64,000 nt of DNA from JBLHKT01 sp043101615 (GCA_043101615.1 JBICID010000089.1:1-64000), one strand, 5' to 3'. Numbered from the stretch's first letter, positions 1 to 8,726 are shown. Made by a program: numbers and translations. The notes: a model not told the origin generated them from the letters alone.

Positions 1-76
1 CGTTGGCCCCGCGGGCCAGCACCTCGTTGATCGCGCGCTGCAGGTTGGAGGCCACCACGGCGGTCCGGCGTTTCAC
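1..76 (-). CDS. rbfA: Ribosome-binding factor A, N-terminal fragment (cut by window edge)
   Basis: RbfA binds the 30S subunit and helps mature the 5' end of 16S rRNA. Only about 25 codons are visible, from a GTG start at 76. The peptide begins MKRRTAVVASNLQRAINEVL, which fits the basic start and first helix of RbfA. The GTG overlaps the TGA of the upstream DUF503 gene (GTGA), so translation is probably coupled. The order nusA-infB-DUF503-rbfA matches the Bacillus nusA operon and supports the call more strongly than the short peptide does. The rest lies outside the window. Confidence 0.75.
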   Translation of the reverse strand, partial: MKRRTAVVASNLQRAINEVLARGAN

Positions 77-465
77 GGCTCACCCTCCCCGCCGGCGAGC
101 CCTCGGAGCATCGCGGCGACGTCCTCGGCCACCCCGTCCTCGTCGAGAGGCTCGTCCGCCTTCTCGGTCAGGATCTGCGACCCGTGCAGCAGCTCGCGGC
201 GTGTGCCCGCCAGCTCTGCGTCGGTCAGCGTGCGGAGCCGGGCGCTGATCGCGTCGAGCACCTCGCCGACCCGCTGCCCGTCGCTGCCCACCGCCGCCAG
301 CCCCAGCACCGCGAGCGTCGTCTCCTCCAGCGCCGCCACCTCCGCCACCGAGACCTGGTGCTCGCGGTGCAGGCGGTCCTTGAGCGAGCGCACCACGCGG
401 CGCTTGTCCTTGAGCGACTCGGCCCAGGGGATGCGGAGCTCGAATTGCAGCACTCCAACGACCAC
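73..465 (-). CDS. ylxP: YlxP-like DUF503 family protein
   Basis: Small cytosolic DUF503 protein of about 130 aa, the family found between infB and rbfA in many bacteria; its role is not settled but it is linked to ribosome biogenesis. Family marks include VVVGVLQFELRIP at the start and SLKDKRRVVRSLKDRL after it. I place the start at the GTG at 465 rather than at upstream ATGs, because AAGGA lies 9 nt before it and residues before this point look like a shadow of infB. It starts 56 bp after infB ends and overlaps rbfA by 4 nt. A long acidic C-terminal tail follows the domain. Confidence 0.8.
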   Translation of the reverse strand: MVVGVLQFELRIPWAESLKDKRRVVRSLKDRLHREHQVSVAEVAALEETTLAVLGLAAVGSDGQRVGEVLDAISARLRTLTDAELAGTRRELLHGSQILTEKADEPLDEDGVAEDVAAMLRGLAGGEGEP

Positions 466-521
466 GGGTTCGGATCCTTCGGCTCGGCGGGGGCTGGACG
501 CGTCGGCGCGACGGTGAACGG

Positions 522-3341
522 TCACAGCGATCGGGCCACCTCGACCTGCTTGTAGCACTCGAGCACGTCGCCCTCCTTGATGTCGTCGTACCCGGCGATC
601 TTCATGCCGCACTCCATCCCCGACCGGACCTCCGCCGCGTCGTCCTTGAAGCGCTTGAGCTGCTCCAGCGTGCGGTTGTCCTCGATGACCACGTCGTTGC
701 GGGTCACGCGGATCTTCGCGTTCCGCTCCACCACGCCGTCGGTGACGTAGCAGCCCGCGATCGCGCCCACCTTGGACACCTTGAAGACCTTGCGGACCTC
801 GGCGTGGCCCAGCACCTCCTGGCGCAGCTCCGGGGCCAGCAGGCCCTCGGCGGCCTTGGTGATGTCCTCCACGATGTCGTAGATCACCTGGTAGTTGCGG
901 ATCTCCACGCCCTTGGTCTCCGCCAGCTTCCGCCCCTTCGCGTTCGCGATGACGTTGAAGCCCACGATGACCGCCTGCGACGCGTTGGCCAGCAGGATGT
1001 CCGACTCGGTGATGCCGCCCACCGCGGCGTGGATGACGCGGACCTTGACCTCCTCGTTGTCCGAGGCGACCTTCTCGATCTCGTTCTTCAGCACGTCCAC
1101 CGAACCCTGCACGTCGGCCTTGAGCACCACGCGGATCTCCTTCATGTCCGCGTCGGACATCTCGGAGAACATGCGGTCCAGCGTCATCTTCGGCTGGCTG
1201 AGCTGCTCCTCACGCTCGCGGTCGCGACGCTGCTGGGCGGCCTGCTCGGCCTTCTTGAGCGTCTCGACGCAGAAGAACTTGTCCCCCGCGTCCGGCAGCT
1301 CGTCGATGCCCGAGACCTGCACCGGCATCGGCGGCAGCGCCTCACGCAGCTTGTTGCCCCGGTCGTCGGTGATGTCACGGACGCGTCCGAAGGCGCGACC
1401 CATCACGATGAAGTCGCCCACGGCGAGCTTGCCGTCCTGGATCAGGATGTTCGCCACGTTGCCCCGGCCCCCCTCAGGGCGGGCCTCGATGACCGTGCCC
1501 CGCGCCGGGCCGTCGAAGTCCGCCGTGAGCTCCAGCAGCTGCGACTGCAGGTCCAGGATCTCGAGCAGGTCCTGGATGCCCTCGTTCTTGAGGGCGCTGA
1601 CGCGGACGACCTCGGTCTCGCCGCCCCAGTCGGTCGGGTTGAGCTCGTGCTCGGCGAGCTGGCCCAGGATCCGCTGGATGTTCGAGTCGGTCGCCTCGGG
1701 CTTGTCGATCTTGTTGAGCGCCACGATGATCGGGACGCCCGCGGCCTTGGCGTGCGAGATCGACTCGGCGGTCTGGGGCATCACCCCGTCGTCCGCCGCG
1801 ACGACCAGCACCACGATGTCGGTCACGTTCGCGCCGCGGGCGCGCATCTCGGTGAACGCCTCGTGGCCCGGCGTGTCGATGAAGACGACCTTCTTGGCGT
1901 CGTCGTCGGCCTCGGCCTTCTTGGACTTTTTCTTCTTGCCCTGGGCCTCCTCGGGGGCGTCCACCGAGACGCGGAACGCGCTGGTGGCCTGCGTGATGCC
2001 GCCGGCCTCGCCCTCCGCGACGTTGGCGTGCCGGATCCGGTCGAGCAGCGAGGTCTTGCCGTGGTCCACGTGACCCAGGATGGTCACGATCGGGCCGCGG
2101 GGGCGCTCGTCCACGCGCTCGCGGGCCTCGAAGGACTCGGCGACCTTCTGCTCGGCGCTCTTGGCCTCGGTGACCTCGAGCTCGATGTCCCAGTCCATCA
2201 TGATTTCCTGGGCCTTCTCGGTCTCGATCCCCGAGTTGATCGTCGCCATCACGCCCTGCATGAACAGCTTCTTGACGATGTCGGCGCCCTTCACGCCGGT
2301 CGCCGCCGACAGGTCCTTGATGGTGAACGGCTCGGTGATCGCCACCCTCCCGCCGACCTTGGCCGGCGTCGCAGCCTGGGCCTGCTGCGACTGCTTGATC
2401 TGCTGGCGACGCGCCTTCAGGTAGCCGCCCGATCGCTGCAGGCGGGCCTCACGCTCCGCGAGGTCGGCCTCGGTCCAGCCAGCGCCCTGGCCCTCGCCCC
2501 GCCGGCGCGACGGCACGCCCGAGCCGCCACGACGACGGTCGTTGCGTCCACCGCCCCCACGCGAGAACTCGCCGGGGGGCATGCCCGGCTCGAACCCGCC
2601 GCCCGGGCCACGCGGGCCGCGCGGGGCACGCGGACGCGGCGCCTCGACCGGGTCCGCGGCCTCGACCCGGACCACCTTGGGCCCGCCCAGCTTCACCTTC
2701 TTCTTCTCGATCTCCTCGATCCGCGGGCCCGCGGGTGTGACCACCTTCGGACGCGTCGGCACGTTCATCGGCGCCGGCTTCTCGGGCAGGCTGGGCTTGC
2801 CCGGGTCGATGGCCTTGGGCTGGTCGCCCGGGCCCTCGTCGCCCTCCTGTGCCCCCTCGGGGGCCTTCGCCGCCGGCCTGGCGCCGGGGGCCTCGGACTC
2901 CTCGTCCGCCTCCGGCGGCTCGGTGCTGAGCCCCGCCGGCACGTCGATGTCACGGCCCGCGTCGTCCTCGTCGCCCGCGGCGGCCGCCCCCGGACGGCTC
3001 GGCGCCGGGCGGTCGGCGACCGCGGTCGCGGTCGAGGACTCGTCCCCCTCGTCGCGCGTGGCCTTGGTGGCCTTCCTGGCCTTGGCCGCCTTCTTGCGGG
3101 GCTTGGTCTCACGCACCTTCTCGATGTCCACCTTCTCGGAGGTCTCGACCGCGGTGTGCGAGGTGTCCTGCTCCTCACCCCCGGCGAACCACTCTCGGAT
3201 GGTCGCCTCCAGACCGGCGGAGACCGTGGACATGTGGTTCTTGATGACGTCGGAGGGGATGCCCTCGGCGTGGCACTTCTCTACCACCGCCTTGGACTTG
3301 ATCCCCAGATCCTTCGCGATTTCAAAGACGCGCTTGGCCAA
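522..3341 (-). CDS. infB: Translation initiation factor IF-2
   Basis: IF-2 is the GTPase that brings initiator tRNA to the 30S subunit and promotes subunit joining. The 939-aa product has an N-terminal IF2_N module (about 1-50), a long Glu/Lys/Pro/Arg linker (about 60-330), a second IF2_N module (about 335-385), and a G domain with GHVDHGKTS (423-431), DTPGH (489-493) and NKID (543-546), followed by the beta-barrel and C-terminal fMet-tRNA domains. It lies 74 bp after nusA in the same direction. A Lys-rich insert of about 20 residues (roughly 464-484) sits between switch I and DTPGH, which is unusual. Identification is certain. Confidence 0.98.
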   Translation of the reverse strand: MAKRVFEIAKDLGIKSKAVVEKCHAEGIPSDVIKNHMSTVSAGLEATIREWFAGGEEQDTSHTAVETSEKVDIEKVRETKPRKKAAKARKATKATRDEGDESSTATAVADRPAPSRPGAAAAGDEDDAGRDIDVPAGLSTEPPEADEESEAPGARPAAKAPEGAQEGDEGPGDQPKAIDPGKPSLPEKPAPMNVPTRPKVVTPAGPRIEEIEKKKVKLGGPKVVRVEAADPVEAPRPRAPRGPRGPGGGFEPGMPPGEFSRGGGGRNDRRRGGSGVPSRRRGEGQGAGWTEADLAEREARLQRSGGYLKARRQQIKQSQQAQAATPAKVGGRVAITEPFTIKDLSAATGVKGADIVKKLFMQGVMATINSGIETEKAQEIMMDWDIELEVTEAKSAEQKVAESFEARERVDERPRGPIVTILGHVDHGKTSLLDRIRHANVAEGEAGGITQATSAFRVSVDAPEEAQGKKKKSKKAEADDDAKKVVFIDTPGHEAFTEMRARGANVTDIVVLVVAADDGVMPQTAESISHAKAAGVPIIVALNKIDKPEATDSNIQRILGQLAEHELNPTDWGGETEVVRVSALKNEGIQDLLEILDLQSQLLELTADFDGPARGTVIEARPEGGRGNVANILIQDGKLAVGDFIVMGRAFGRVRDITDDRGNKLREALPPMPVQVSGIDELPDAGDKFFCVETLKKAEQAAQQRRDREREEQLSQPKMTLDRMFSEMSDADMKEIRVVLKADVQGSVDVLKNEIEKVASDNEEVKVRVIHAAVGGITESDILLANASQAVIVGFNVIANAKGRKLAETKGVEIRNYQVIYDIVEDITKAAEGLLAPELRQEVLGHAEVRKVFKVSKVGAIAGCYVTDGVVERNAKIRVTRNDVVIEDNRTLEQLKRFKDDAAEVRSGMECGMKIAGYDDIKEGDVLECYKQVEVARSL

Positions 3342-3415
3342 ACTGTGCTCCGCTCGGGTTCGTGACTGCTTCGGTGTGTGTGACGATCAGGGTTCGAGAC
3401 TGAACAGTGGGGGCG

Positions 3416-4819
3416 TTACGACTCGCCCCCGCCCAGGATGTCCGCCGCTCGGGCCTCGTCCTCCTCGGTCGTCTCCACCGAGGACTCCTCGGACTCGTCC
3501 GGCGACCGCCCGGCATTGGCCGAGCCCATGCCCAGGATGGCCGCCGCGGCCATGTCCGGGTCGTCGGGGAGCTCCTCGCCCGAGAGCACCGCCCTCGCGG
3601 CGGCCTCCTCCTGGGCGCGACGGGCCGCGGCCTCCTCCTTCTCCTTCTGCTGCTCGACCGCGACCTCCTTGGCCCGGGACGAGCACAGCTCGACGGCTCG
3701 CTCCGCCGCCTCCTCGGAGAGTTCCAGCTCCGCGATCAGCACGTCCGCGCCGACCTCCTCGATGTCGAACACGCTGACCATCCCCAGCGCCGCCAGGCGG
3801 TCCACCATCTCGTCGGTGACCCCCTCGACCTGCCCCAGCGTCTCCGAGAGGATCTCGAGGCCCTTGTTGAACTCGGTCGGGGTCAGGATGTCGATGTCCC
3901 AGCCCGTCAGGCGGGCCGCCAGACGAACGTTCTGCCCGCGCTTGCCGATCGCCAGCGACAGCTGGTCCTCCCGCACCACCACGGTGGCCCGCCCCAGCTC
4001 GAAGCACAGCGAGATCTCGGCGACCTCCGCCGGCTTGAGCGCGTTGCCGATCAGGATCTGGCTCGACTCGTTCCAGCGGACGATGTCGATCTTCTCGCCG
4101 TTCAGCTCGTCCACGATGTTCTTGATGCGGGACCCGCGCACGCCCACGCACGCGCCCACCGCGTCCACTTTGGAGTCGATCGAGCTCACCGCCAGCTTGG
4201 TGCGGTACCCCGCCTCGCGCGCCATCGCCTTGATCTCGATGATCCGCTCGTTGACCTCGGGCACCTCCACCTCGAACAGACGCCGGATCAGGTCCGGGTG
4301 GGCGCGGCTCAGGTAGATCTTCACCTGCGAGCCCATGTCCTTCACGTCCAAGATCATCGCGCGGACGCGGTCGCCCGGCAGGAACTGCTCGCCCGGGATC
4401 TGCTCGCTCCGCAGCATCACCGCCTCCACGCGGTCGATCTGCACGATCAGCGCCCCGTGGTCGGAACGCTGCGCCGTGCCCGTGACCAGCTCGCCGATCC
4501 GCTTGCCGAACTCCTCCATCGTCGCCTGGCGCTCGTCGTCGCGGAAACGCTGGATCATCACCTGCTTGAAGGTCTGGGCCGCGATCCGCCCGAACGCCTC
4601 CGGCGGCATCTCCAGCGGCTCGCCGTGGCGGGTGATCTCCAGCGTGCCCGTGAGCGGATCCAGCGTGCAGGCGAACTCCTCGGCGTCGAGCGTGTTGAAG
4701 TACTTGCGGCAGGCCGAGACCATCGCCTGCTCGAGGTCGGACACGAGCAGGCTCTTCTCGATGCCGCGATCGCGCGCGATCGAGTCGAGGATCCGAAGCA
4801 TTTCCTGGGGGCTGTTCAC
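3416..4819 (-). CDS. nusA: Transcription termination/antitermination factor NusA
   Basis: NusA binds RNA polymerase and nascent RNA and modulates pausing, termination and antitermination. The 467-aa protein has the N-terminal RNAP-binding domain, an S1 domain, and two KH modules marked by GVRGSRIKNIVDELNGEKID and AIGKRGQNVRLAARLTGWDI. A helix-hairpin-helix-like segment and a very acidic Glu/Ala tail follow. It is the first gene of the nusA-infB-ylxP-rbfA operon. The start is preceded by GGAG at suitable spacing. Upstream lies a 355-bp leader with hairpins and a terminator-like stem, so attenuation is possible. No rimP-like gene is seen upstream, where it commonly sits. Confidence 0.97.
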   Translation of the reverse strand: MNSPQEMLRILDSIARDRGIEKSLLVSDLEQAMVSACRKYFNTLDAEEFACTLDPLTGTLEITRHGEPLEMPPEAFGRIAAQTFKQVMIQRFRDDERQATMEEFGKRIGELVTGTAQRSDHGALIVQIDRVEAVMLRSEQIPGEQFLPGDRVRAMILDVKDMGSQVKIYLSRAHPDLIRRLFEVEVPEVNERIIEIKAMAREAGYRTKLAVSSIDSKVDAVGACVGVRGSRIKNIVDELNGEKIDIVRWNESSQILIGNALKPAEVAEISLCFELGRATVVVREDQLSLAIGKRGQNVRLAARLTGWDIDILTPTEFNKGLEILSETLGQVEGVTDEMVDRLAALGMVSVFDIEEVGADVLIAELELSEEAAERAVELCSSRAKEVAVEQQKEKEEAAARRAQEEAAARAVLSGEELPDDPDMAAAAILGMGSANAGRSPDESEESSVETTEEDEARAADILGGGES

Positions 4820-4878
4820 TGGAGGTCTCCGTCGGGTTGTCTGGATGGCTGGTTGTGGGGACAGGTTTGCTCTGACTC

Positions 4879-4918
4879 AAAAACGCAAACGACCGCGGGT
4901 GGCGTATGCACCGCGGTC
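4879..4918 (-). terminator. Terminator- or attenuator-like hairpin upstream of nusA
   Basis: GACCGCG and CGCGGTC, extended by GTG/CAC across a one-base bulge, form a roughly 10-bp stem at 4891-4918. On the minus strand it is followed by a T-rich run (GTTTGCGTTTTT). It would end fliM transcripts or act as an attenuator about 60 bp before nusA. The T run begins several bases after the stem, so it is not ideal. Confidence 0.5.
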
Positions 4919-5040
4919 CGTCGTCACGCCGACGGCCTCTCTCGGCCGGGCCCTCGGGATGAAGCCGGTCTCACCGCATGGAGACCTCTCCCGTGGGCTC
5001 GGCGGGTTCCCAAGCGGGAGCCCGGTGCGAGTTCGGCAAC

Positions 5041-5094
5041 TCAATCGGCATGGCACGCGACCGTGTGGTCCATAGCACGACACCTCGGACGCAC
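5041..5094 (-). CDS. Possible 17-residue leader peptide upstream of nusA
   Basis: A GTG codon at 5094 is preceded by AAGGAAGG at 7-nt spacing, the best ribosome binding site in this gap. It opens a 17-codon frame (MRPRCRAMDHTVACHAD) that ends with TGA at 5041, ahead of the hairpins. The product matches nothing I recognise. Its position fits a leader peptide controlling the downstream stems, but a short frame with a good site can occur by chance. Confidence 0.2.
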   Translation of the reverse strand: MRPRCRAMDHTVACHAD

Positions 5095-5174
5095 TGCGCG
5101 TCCTTCCTTTCCGAACCGGACGATAGGGGGGCCACGCCGTCACGAACAGGGCACGCCCGCAGATTCATGACGGC

Positions 5175-6260
5175 TCAGACGGGGTCCCGGGCCTCCTGGC
5201 CGCCCGCGGAGGGCCCCGCGCCGTCCCCGCCCGCGCCCGGCGTGCCGTCCTCGGGCGCGGTCGGCGACAGCGTCCTGAGGATCCGGACCGCCCTGGAGCC
5301 GTGCACCTGTCCCACCGCCGCCTGGTACTTCGGCTCGCCCTCGACGTACACCGTTGCGGGGTCGGTCGCCGGGTGCTCGGTCGCGATCAGATCGCCCACG
5401 CTCATGCCAGACAGGTCCCTGAGCGTGATCGTGGTCTCCGCGAGCACCGAGGAGACCTCGACCGCCGCGTGCGACAGCGTCGCCCGCACCTTCCGCCCCG
5501 ACTGCTCCGCCTTCTCGTTCTTGTGCACCGCGAACCAGCTCTGGGCCGCCAACTCGTCCACCACCGGCTCGATGGCGTTGTACGGGATGCACAGGTTCAT
5601 GGTGCCGGCCCGGTTGTTCATCTTGACCTCGAGCCCGACGACCACCACCACCTCGTTCGGGGGGACGATCTGGACCAGCTGCGGGTTGCTCTCGGTCGCC
5701 ACGATCGAGAACCGCAGGGGCACCACGCTCTCCCACGCCTCGGACAGCGCCTCGAGCCCGCGCCGCGTGACGTTCCCGATCAGGCGGCTCTCGATCTGCG
5801 TCATGGGACGCTGCGGGATGAACAGGTCCTTGCTCGTGCCCCCCAGCAGGCGGTCGATGATCGGATAGATGATCAGCGGGCTGATCTCCAGGCAGATCTG
5901 CCCGGCGAGCTCGTCGGCCTGGATCAGGTTGAATCCGGTCGGGTTCGGGAGCCCGTTGATGAATTCCGCGTAGGTCATCTGCTCGCACGAGGCCATCTTG
6001 ACCTCGACGATCGTCCGCAGGAAGCCCGACAGCGACGCGCCGAAGTTCCGGGCGAAGCTCTCGTGCAGCGTCTGCAGGGCCCGCATCTGGTCCTTGCTGA
6101 CACGCTCCGGACGCTTGAAGTCGTACTCGCGGATCTCAAGGTTCTTGACGTCGCGACGGTTCCGGCTGAACACCGCCACGGACTCGGGGGCGTCCTGCCG
6201 CTCGCTCTCGGCCGAGGCGAGCAGGGCGTCGATGTCGGACTGGTCGAGGACGTCGGACAA
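5175..6260 (-). CDS. fliM: Flagellar motor switch protein FliM
   Basis: FliM forms the middle of the cytoplasmic C ring, binds CheY-P and transmits direction switching to FliG. The 361-aa product starts with the CheY-binding peptide LDQSDIDALL, then has the CheC-like middle domain and a C-terminal SpoA/FliN-like domain (TLRDLSGMSVGDLI). I chose the TTG at 6260 because the protein then begins MSDVLDQSDIDALL as expected and GGAG lies 9 nt upstream; the longer upstream frame reads as non-coding. It sits alone, divergent from dsbD and ahead of nusA, far from the other flagellar genes at 46-64 kb, where fliL is followed directly by fliN. Confidence 0.95.
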   Translation of the reverse strand: MSDVLDQSDIDALLASAESERQDAPESVAVFSRNRRDVKNLEIREYDFKRPERVSKDQMRALQTLHESFARNFGASLSGFLRTIVEVKMASCEQMTYAEFINGLPNPTGFNLIQADELAGQICLEISPLIIYPIIDRLLGGTSKDLFIPQRPMTQIESRLIGNVTRRGLEALSEAWESVVPLRFSIVATESNPQLVQIVPPNEVVVVVGLEVKMNNRAGTMNLCIPYNAIEPVVDELAAQSWFAVHKNEKAEQSGRKVRATLSHAAVEVSSVLAETTITLRDLSGMSVGDLIATEHPATDPATVYVEGEPKYQAAVGQVHGSRAVRILRTLSPTAPEDGTPGAGGDGAGPSAGGQEARDPV

Positions 6261-6496
6261 GTCGCAGGGCTCCACGGGGCCAGGGCGTATCGATCCCGCC
6301 GGGCCGACGGGAGCGGACCCGAGGTGGTATCGGACGGGTCGCGCGTCCGCCTTGACACGGACCCGGACGGCCCTCTCACGCCCGGAAGTGGCCCCGGGTG
6401 AAACAAACACGCCCCCTCGCCGGTTGGAGCGGTGTCGGACGGGGGATGATCGACGCCCGGGAGGCCCCCGGGGCCGCCTCGGAGATACCCTTCCCC

Positions 6497-8515
6497 ATGC
6501 GCACAAACACACCCACCCCGCGACACTCCGGCCCCCTCCGTCGCGTGCTCGCGCTGCTCGCGACCGGCGTGCTGGCCCTGACCGCCCAGAGCGCGTCGGC
6601 CCAGCTCGATCGGGGCTCGTTCGGGCAGCCCGCCACCGCCGGACGCCCCGACCCGCAGGCCCAGCCGGAGGTCACCCTCTCCGCGGCGGTCTCGAAGGCC
6701 GCCATCAGCCCGGGCGACACCCTGACGCTCGCGATCATCATCAGCCATCGAGAGGGCTGGCACACCAACCTCAACCAGCCCGTCGTCCCGCCCGAGATGG
6801 GGGACTTCCCCGCCTACCCCACGACCGTCTCGGGCGAGTGGCCCGAGGGGTTCGAGGCCGGCCCGATCCAGTGGCCCGAGCCCCACGCCGTGGAGGTCCG
6901 CTTCACCGGCGAACCCATCCAATTCCAGGTGTACGAGGGCGAGGCCCCGGTCTTCCTGCCCGTGATCGTGGGCGAGGGGGTCGAGCCGGGCACCTACGAG
7001 ATCCCCCTCGCCGTCTCCTACCAGGCCTGCGACGACATCATCTGCCTGCAGCCGACCACCGAATCGCTCACCGCGACCGTCGAGGTGGTCCCCCTGGGCA
7101 CCGGCGACGTCGCGTCCTCCGGCGACACGAGCGACGTCTTCGCCTCCTTCGACCCGACCGTCTTCGCCGACCGGTCGAAGTGGGGGGAGAGCGCCCAGCC
7201 GGCCAGCCCGTCTGCGGCCCCCGCCCGCACGCTGCTCGGCGTCATCCCGGTGCCCCCGCCCGAGTCCCCCGCGGGCGTGGCGGTGCTGTTCCTGCTGGCG
7301 ATGCTCGGCGGGTTTGTCCTGAACCTCACGCCGTGCGTCTTGCCCGTGATCCCGATCAAGATCATGACCATCAGCTCGCACGCCGACAGCAAGGGCCGGG
7401 GCGTGGTGCTGGGGAGCGCGATGGCGCTGGGCGTGATCGCGTTCTGGGTCGGCATCGGGCTGCCCGTGGCCTTCCTGACCGGCGTGACCGACCCCTCCAT
7501 GCTCTTCGGCATCTGGTGGGTCACCATCGCGATCGGGCTGCTCATCGCGGCGATGGGCGTGGGCATCATGGGCGTCTTCCAGATCACGCTCCCGCAGAAG
7601 GTCTACGCCGTAAACCCCAAGGCAGACTCCCTGCACGGGTCCTTCCTGTTCGGCGTGATGACGGCGGTGCTGGGCCTGCCCTGCTTCGGCTTCGTGGCGG
7701 GGGCGCTGCTGGCGGGGGCCGCGACCATGCCCGCCTGGCTCATCATGACCATCTTCACCGGGCTGGGCGCCGGCATGGCCCTGCCCTACCTCGTGCTGGC
7801 CTCCATGCCCAGGCTGGTCGACAAGCTCCCCCGCACCGGGCCCGCCAGCGAGCTGGTCAAGCAGGTCATGGGGCTGCTGCTGCTCGCCGCCGCGGCCTAC
7901 TTCCTGGGCGCCGGCGTCAAGGCCCTGATCTCCGAGCGACCGACCCTCGCCGCCAGCCTGCCCTGGTGGGTCTCCCCCATCCACTGGTGGTTCGTCGCCC
8001 TGTTCGCCCTCGCGGCGGGGGGCTGGCTCGCGTTCAAGACCTTTGCCATCACCAAGTCGGGCCTCAAGCGGGCGACGTTCACGCTCGCGGGCCTGCTCAT
8101 CGGGGGCGTGGCGCTGGCGTTCACCGCCGACCAGACCGTCAAGGCCCGCAACGACATCTGGACGCCCTACACCGAGTCGATCCTCACCGCCGCCGCGAAC
8201 GAGGGGCGCGTCGTCGTGCTCGACTTCACCGCCGAGTGGTGCCTGAACTGCAAGACGCTCGAGGCGACCGTGCTCAGCGCCCGCTCGGTCCGAGCCGAGC
8301 TCGACCGGGCCGACGTGATCCCCGTCAAGGCCGACCTGACCAGCACCAAGGCCGAGGGCTGGGCCAAGCTCCGCGAGCTCGGCCAGACCGGCATCCCGCT
8401 GCTGGTGGTCTACGGCCCCGGACGGGCCGAGCCGTGGCTCTCCAACGCCTACACGCCCGAGATGGTGGTCAACGCCATCCGCGAGGCACGCGGGGAGTCG
8501 GTCGCGTCTCGATAA
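6497..8515 (+). CDS. dsbD: Thiol:disulfide interchange protein DsbD
   Basis: DsbD moves electrons from cytoplasmic thioredoxin across the inner membrane to periplasmic reductases and cytochrome c maturation. From the ATG at 6497 the 672-aa protein has a signal peptide (about 1-36), a periplasmic domain with Cys178/Cys183 (ACDDIIC), an eight-helix transmembrane domain with the paired cysteines Cys280 (TPCVLPV) and Cys396 (LPCFGF), and a C-terminal thioredoxin domain with CLNC (582-585). All three redox pairs are present, so it should be active. The 33 residues before this ATG in the longer frame are not signal-like. A GC-rich hairpin at 8526-8547 follows the stop. Confidence 0.93.
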   Translation: MRTNTPTPRHSGPLRRVLALLATGVLALTAQSASAQLDRGSFGQPATAGRPDPQAQPEVTLSAAVSKAAISPGDTLTLAIIISHREGWHTNLNQPVVPPEMGDFPAYPTTVSGEWPEGFEAGPIQWPEPHAVEVRFTGEPIQFQVYEGEAPVFLPVIVGEGVEPGTYEIPLAVSYQACDDIICLQPTTESLTATVEVVPLGTGDVASSGDTSDVFASFDPTVFADRSKWGESAQPASPSAAPARTLLGVIPVPPPESPAGVAVLFLLAMLGGFVLNLTPCVLPVIPIKIMTISSHADSKGRGVVLGSAMALGVIAFWVGIGLPVAFLTGVTDPSMLFGIWWVTIAIGLLIAAMGVGIMGVFQITLPQKVYAVNPKADSLHGSFLFGVMTAVLGLPCFGFVAGALLAGAATMPAWLIMTIFTGLGAGMALPYLVLASMPRLVDKLPRTGPASELVKQVMGLLLLAAAAYFLGAGVKALISERPTLAASLPWWVSPIHWWFVALFALAAGGWLAFKTFAITKSGLKRATFTLAGLLIGGVALAFTADQTVKARNDIWTPYTESILTAAANEGRVVVLDFTAEWCLNCKTLEATVLSARSVRAELDRADVIPVKADLTSTKAEGWAKLRELGQTGIPLLVVYGPGRAEPWLSNAYTPEMVVNAIREARGESVASR

Positions 8516-8525
8516 CCGGCCCGCG

Positions 8526-8547
8526 GGCCCGCCGAGCCGGGCGGGCC
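8526..8547 (+). terminator. GC-rich hairpin after dsbD
   Basis: A perfect 8-bp stem GGCCCGCC/GGCGGGCC with a 6-nt loop starts 10 bp after the dsbD stop. No T run follows, so this is a possible transcript 3' end or pause signal only. Confidence 0.3.
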
Positions 8548-8568
8548 GATCCGATCCCGCCCCCCTCG

Positions 8569-8597
8569 TTGACCCGGGGCGTGATCCGGCCTAATTT
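8569..8597 (+). promoter_or_regulatory. Sigma-70-type promoter of tRNA-Gly
   Basis: TTGACC (8569-8574) and TAATTT (8592-8597) are separated by exactly 17 bp and lie 36 bp before the mature tRNA start. Both boxes are close to consensus and stand out in very GC-rich DNA. The tRNA therefore appears to be transcribed on its own. Confidence 0.7.
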
Positions 8598-8633
8598 ACC
8601 CCCTGCCGGGAGCCGATCCCGGCCTGACAACCC

Positions 8634-8705
8634 GCGGGTGTAGCTCAGTGGTAGAGCGTCACGTTGCCAACGTGAATGTCGTCGGTTCAAATCCGATCAC
8701 CCGCT
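8634..8705 (+). tRNA. tRNA-Gly (anticodon GCC)
   Basis: A complete 72-nt cloverleaf: 7-bp acceptor stem GCGGGTG/CACCCGC, D arm GCTC/GAGC, anticodon arm TCACG-TTGCCAA-CGTGA with anticodon GCC at 8666-8668, a 5-nt variable loop, and a T arm GTCGG-TTCAAAT-CCGAT. The discriminator base is T and CCA is not encoded, so it must be added after transcription. It has its own promoter and terminator. Confidence 0.97.
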
Positions 8706-8726
8706 TTGATTCGATCAGCGAACGAG

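Larger units (their letters stand above)
4820..5174 (-). other. Structured leader/intergenic region between fliM and nusA
   Basis: The only gap longer than 300 bp in the window. It holds several inverted repeats: a 6-bp stem at 5087-5103, GAGTT/AACTC at 5029-5042, an 8-bp imperfect stem at 5004-5023, and a terminator-like stem at 4891-4918. A possible 17-codon reading frame (5041-5094) has a good ribosome binding site. The density of stems suggests a transcribed RNA leader, but no known RNA family was recognised. It could also be the remnant of a lost gene. Confidence 0.4.

Noticed and set aside
804..3365. 853-codon plus-strand frame opposite infB
   Set aside because: It is the antisense shadow of infB in GC-rich DNA: low-complexity Leu/Arg/Asp/Gly composition and no domain.
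4971..5168. 65- and 88-codon minus-strand frames in the nusA leader
   Set aside because: No ribosome binding site, no family and no compositional coding signal; the hairpins explain the region better.
6352..6357. Perfect TTGACA box between fliM and dsbD
   Set aside because: No acceptable -10 element lies 16-18 bp downstream, so it was not called as a promoter.
5975..7984. 669-codon minus-strand frame opposite dsbD
   Set aside because: The opposite strand encodes a complete DsbD with all redox cysteines; this frame is Gly/His/Arg/Asp-rich shadow sequence that runs on into fliM in a wrong frame.
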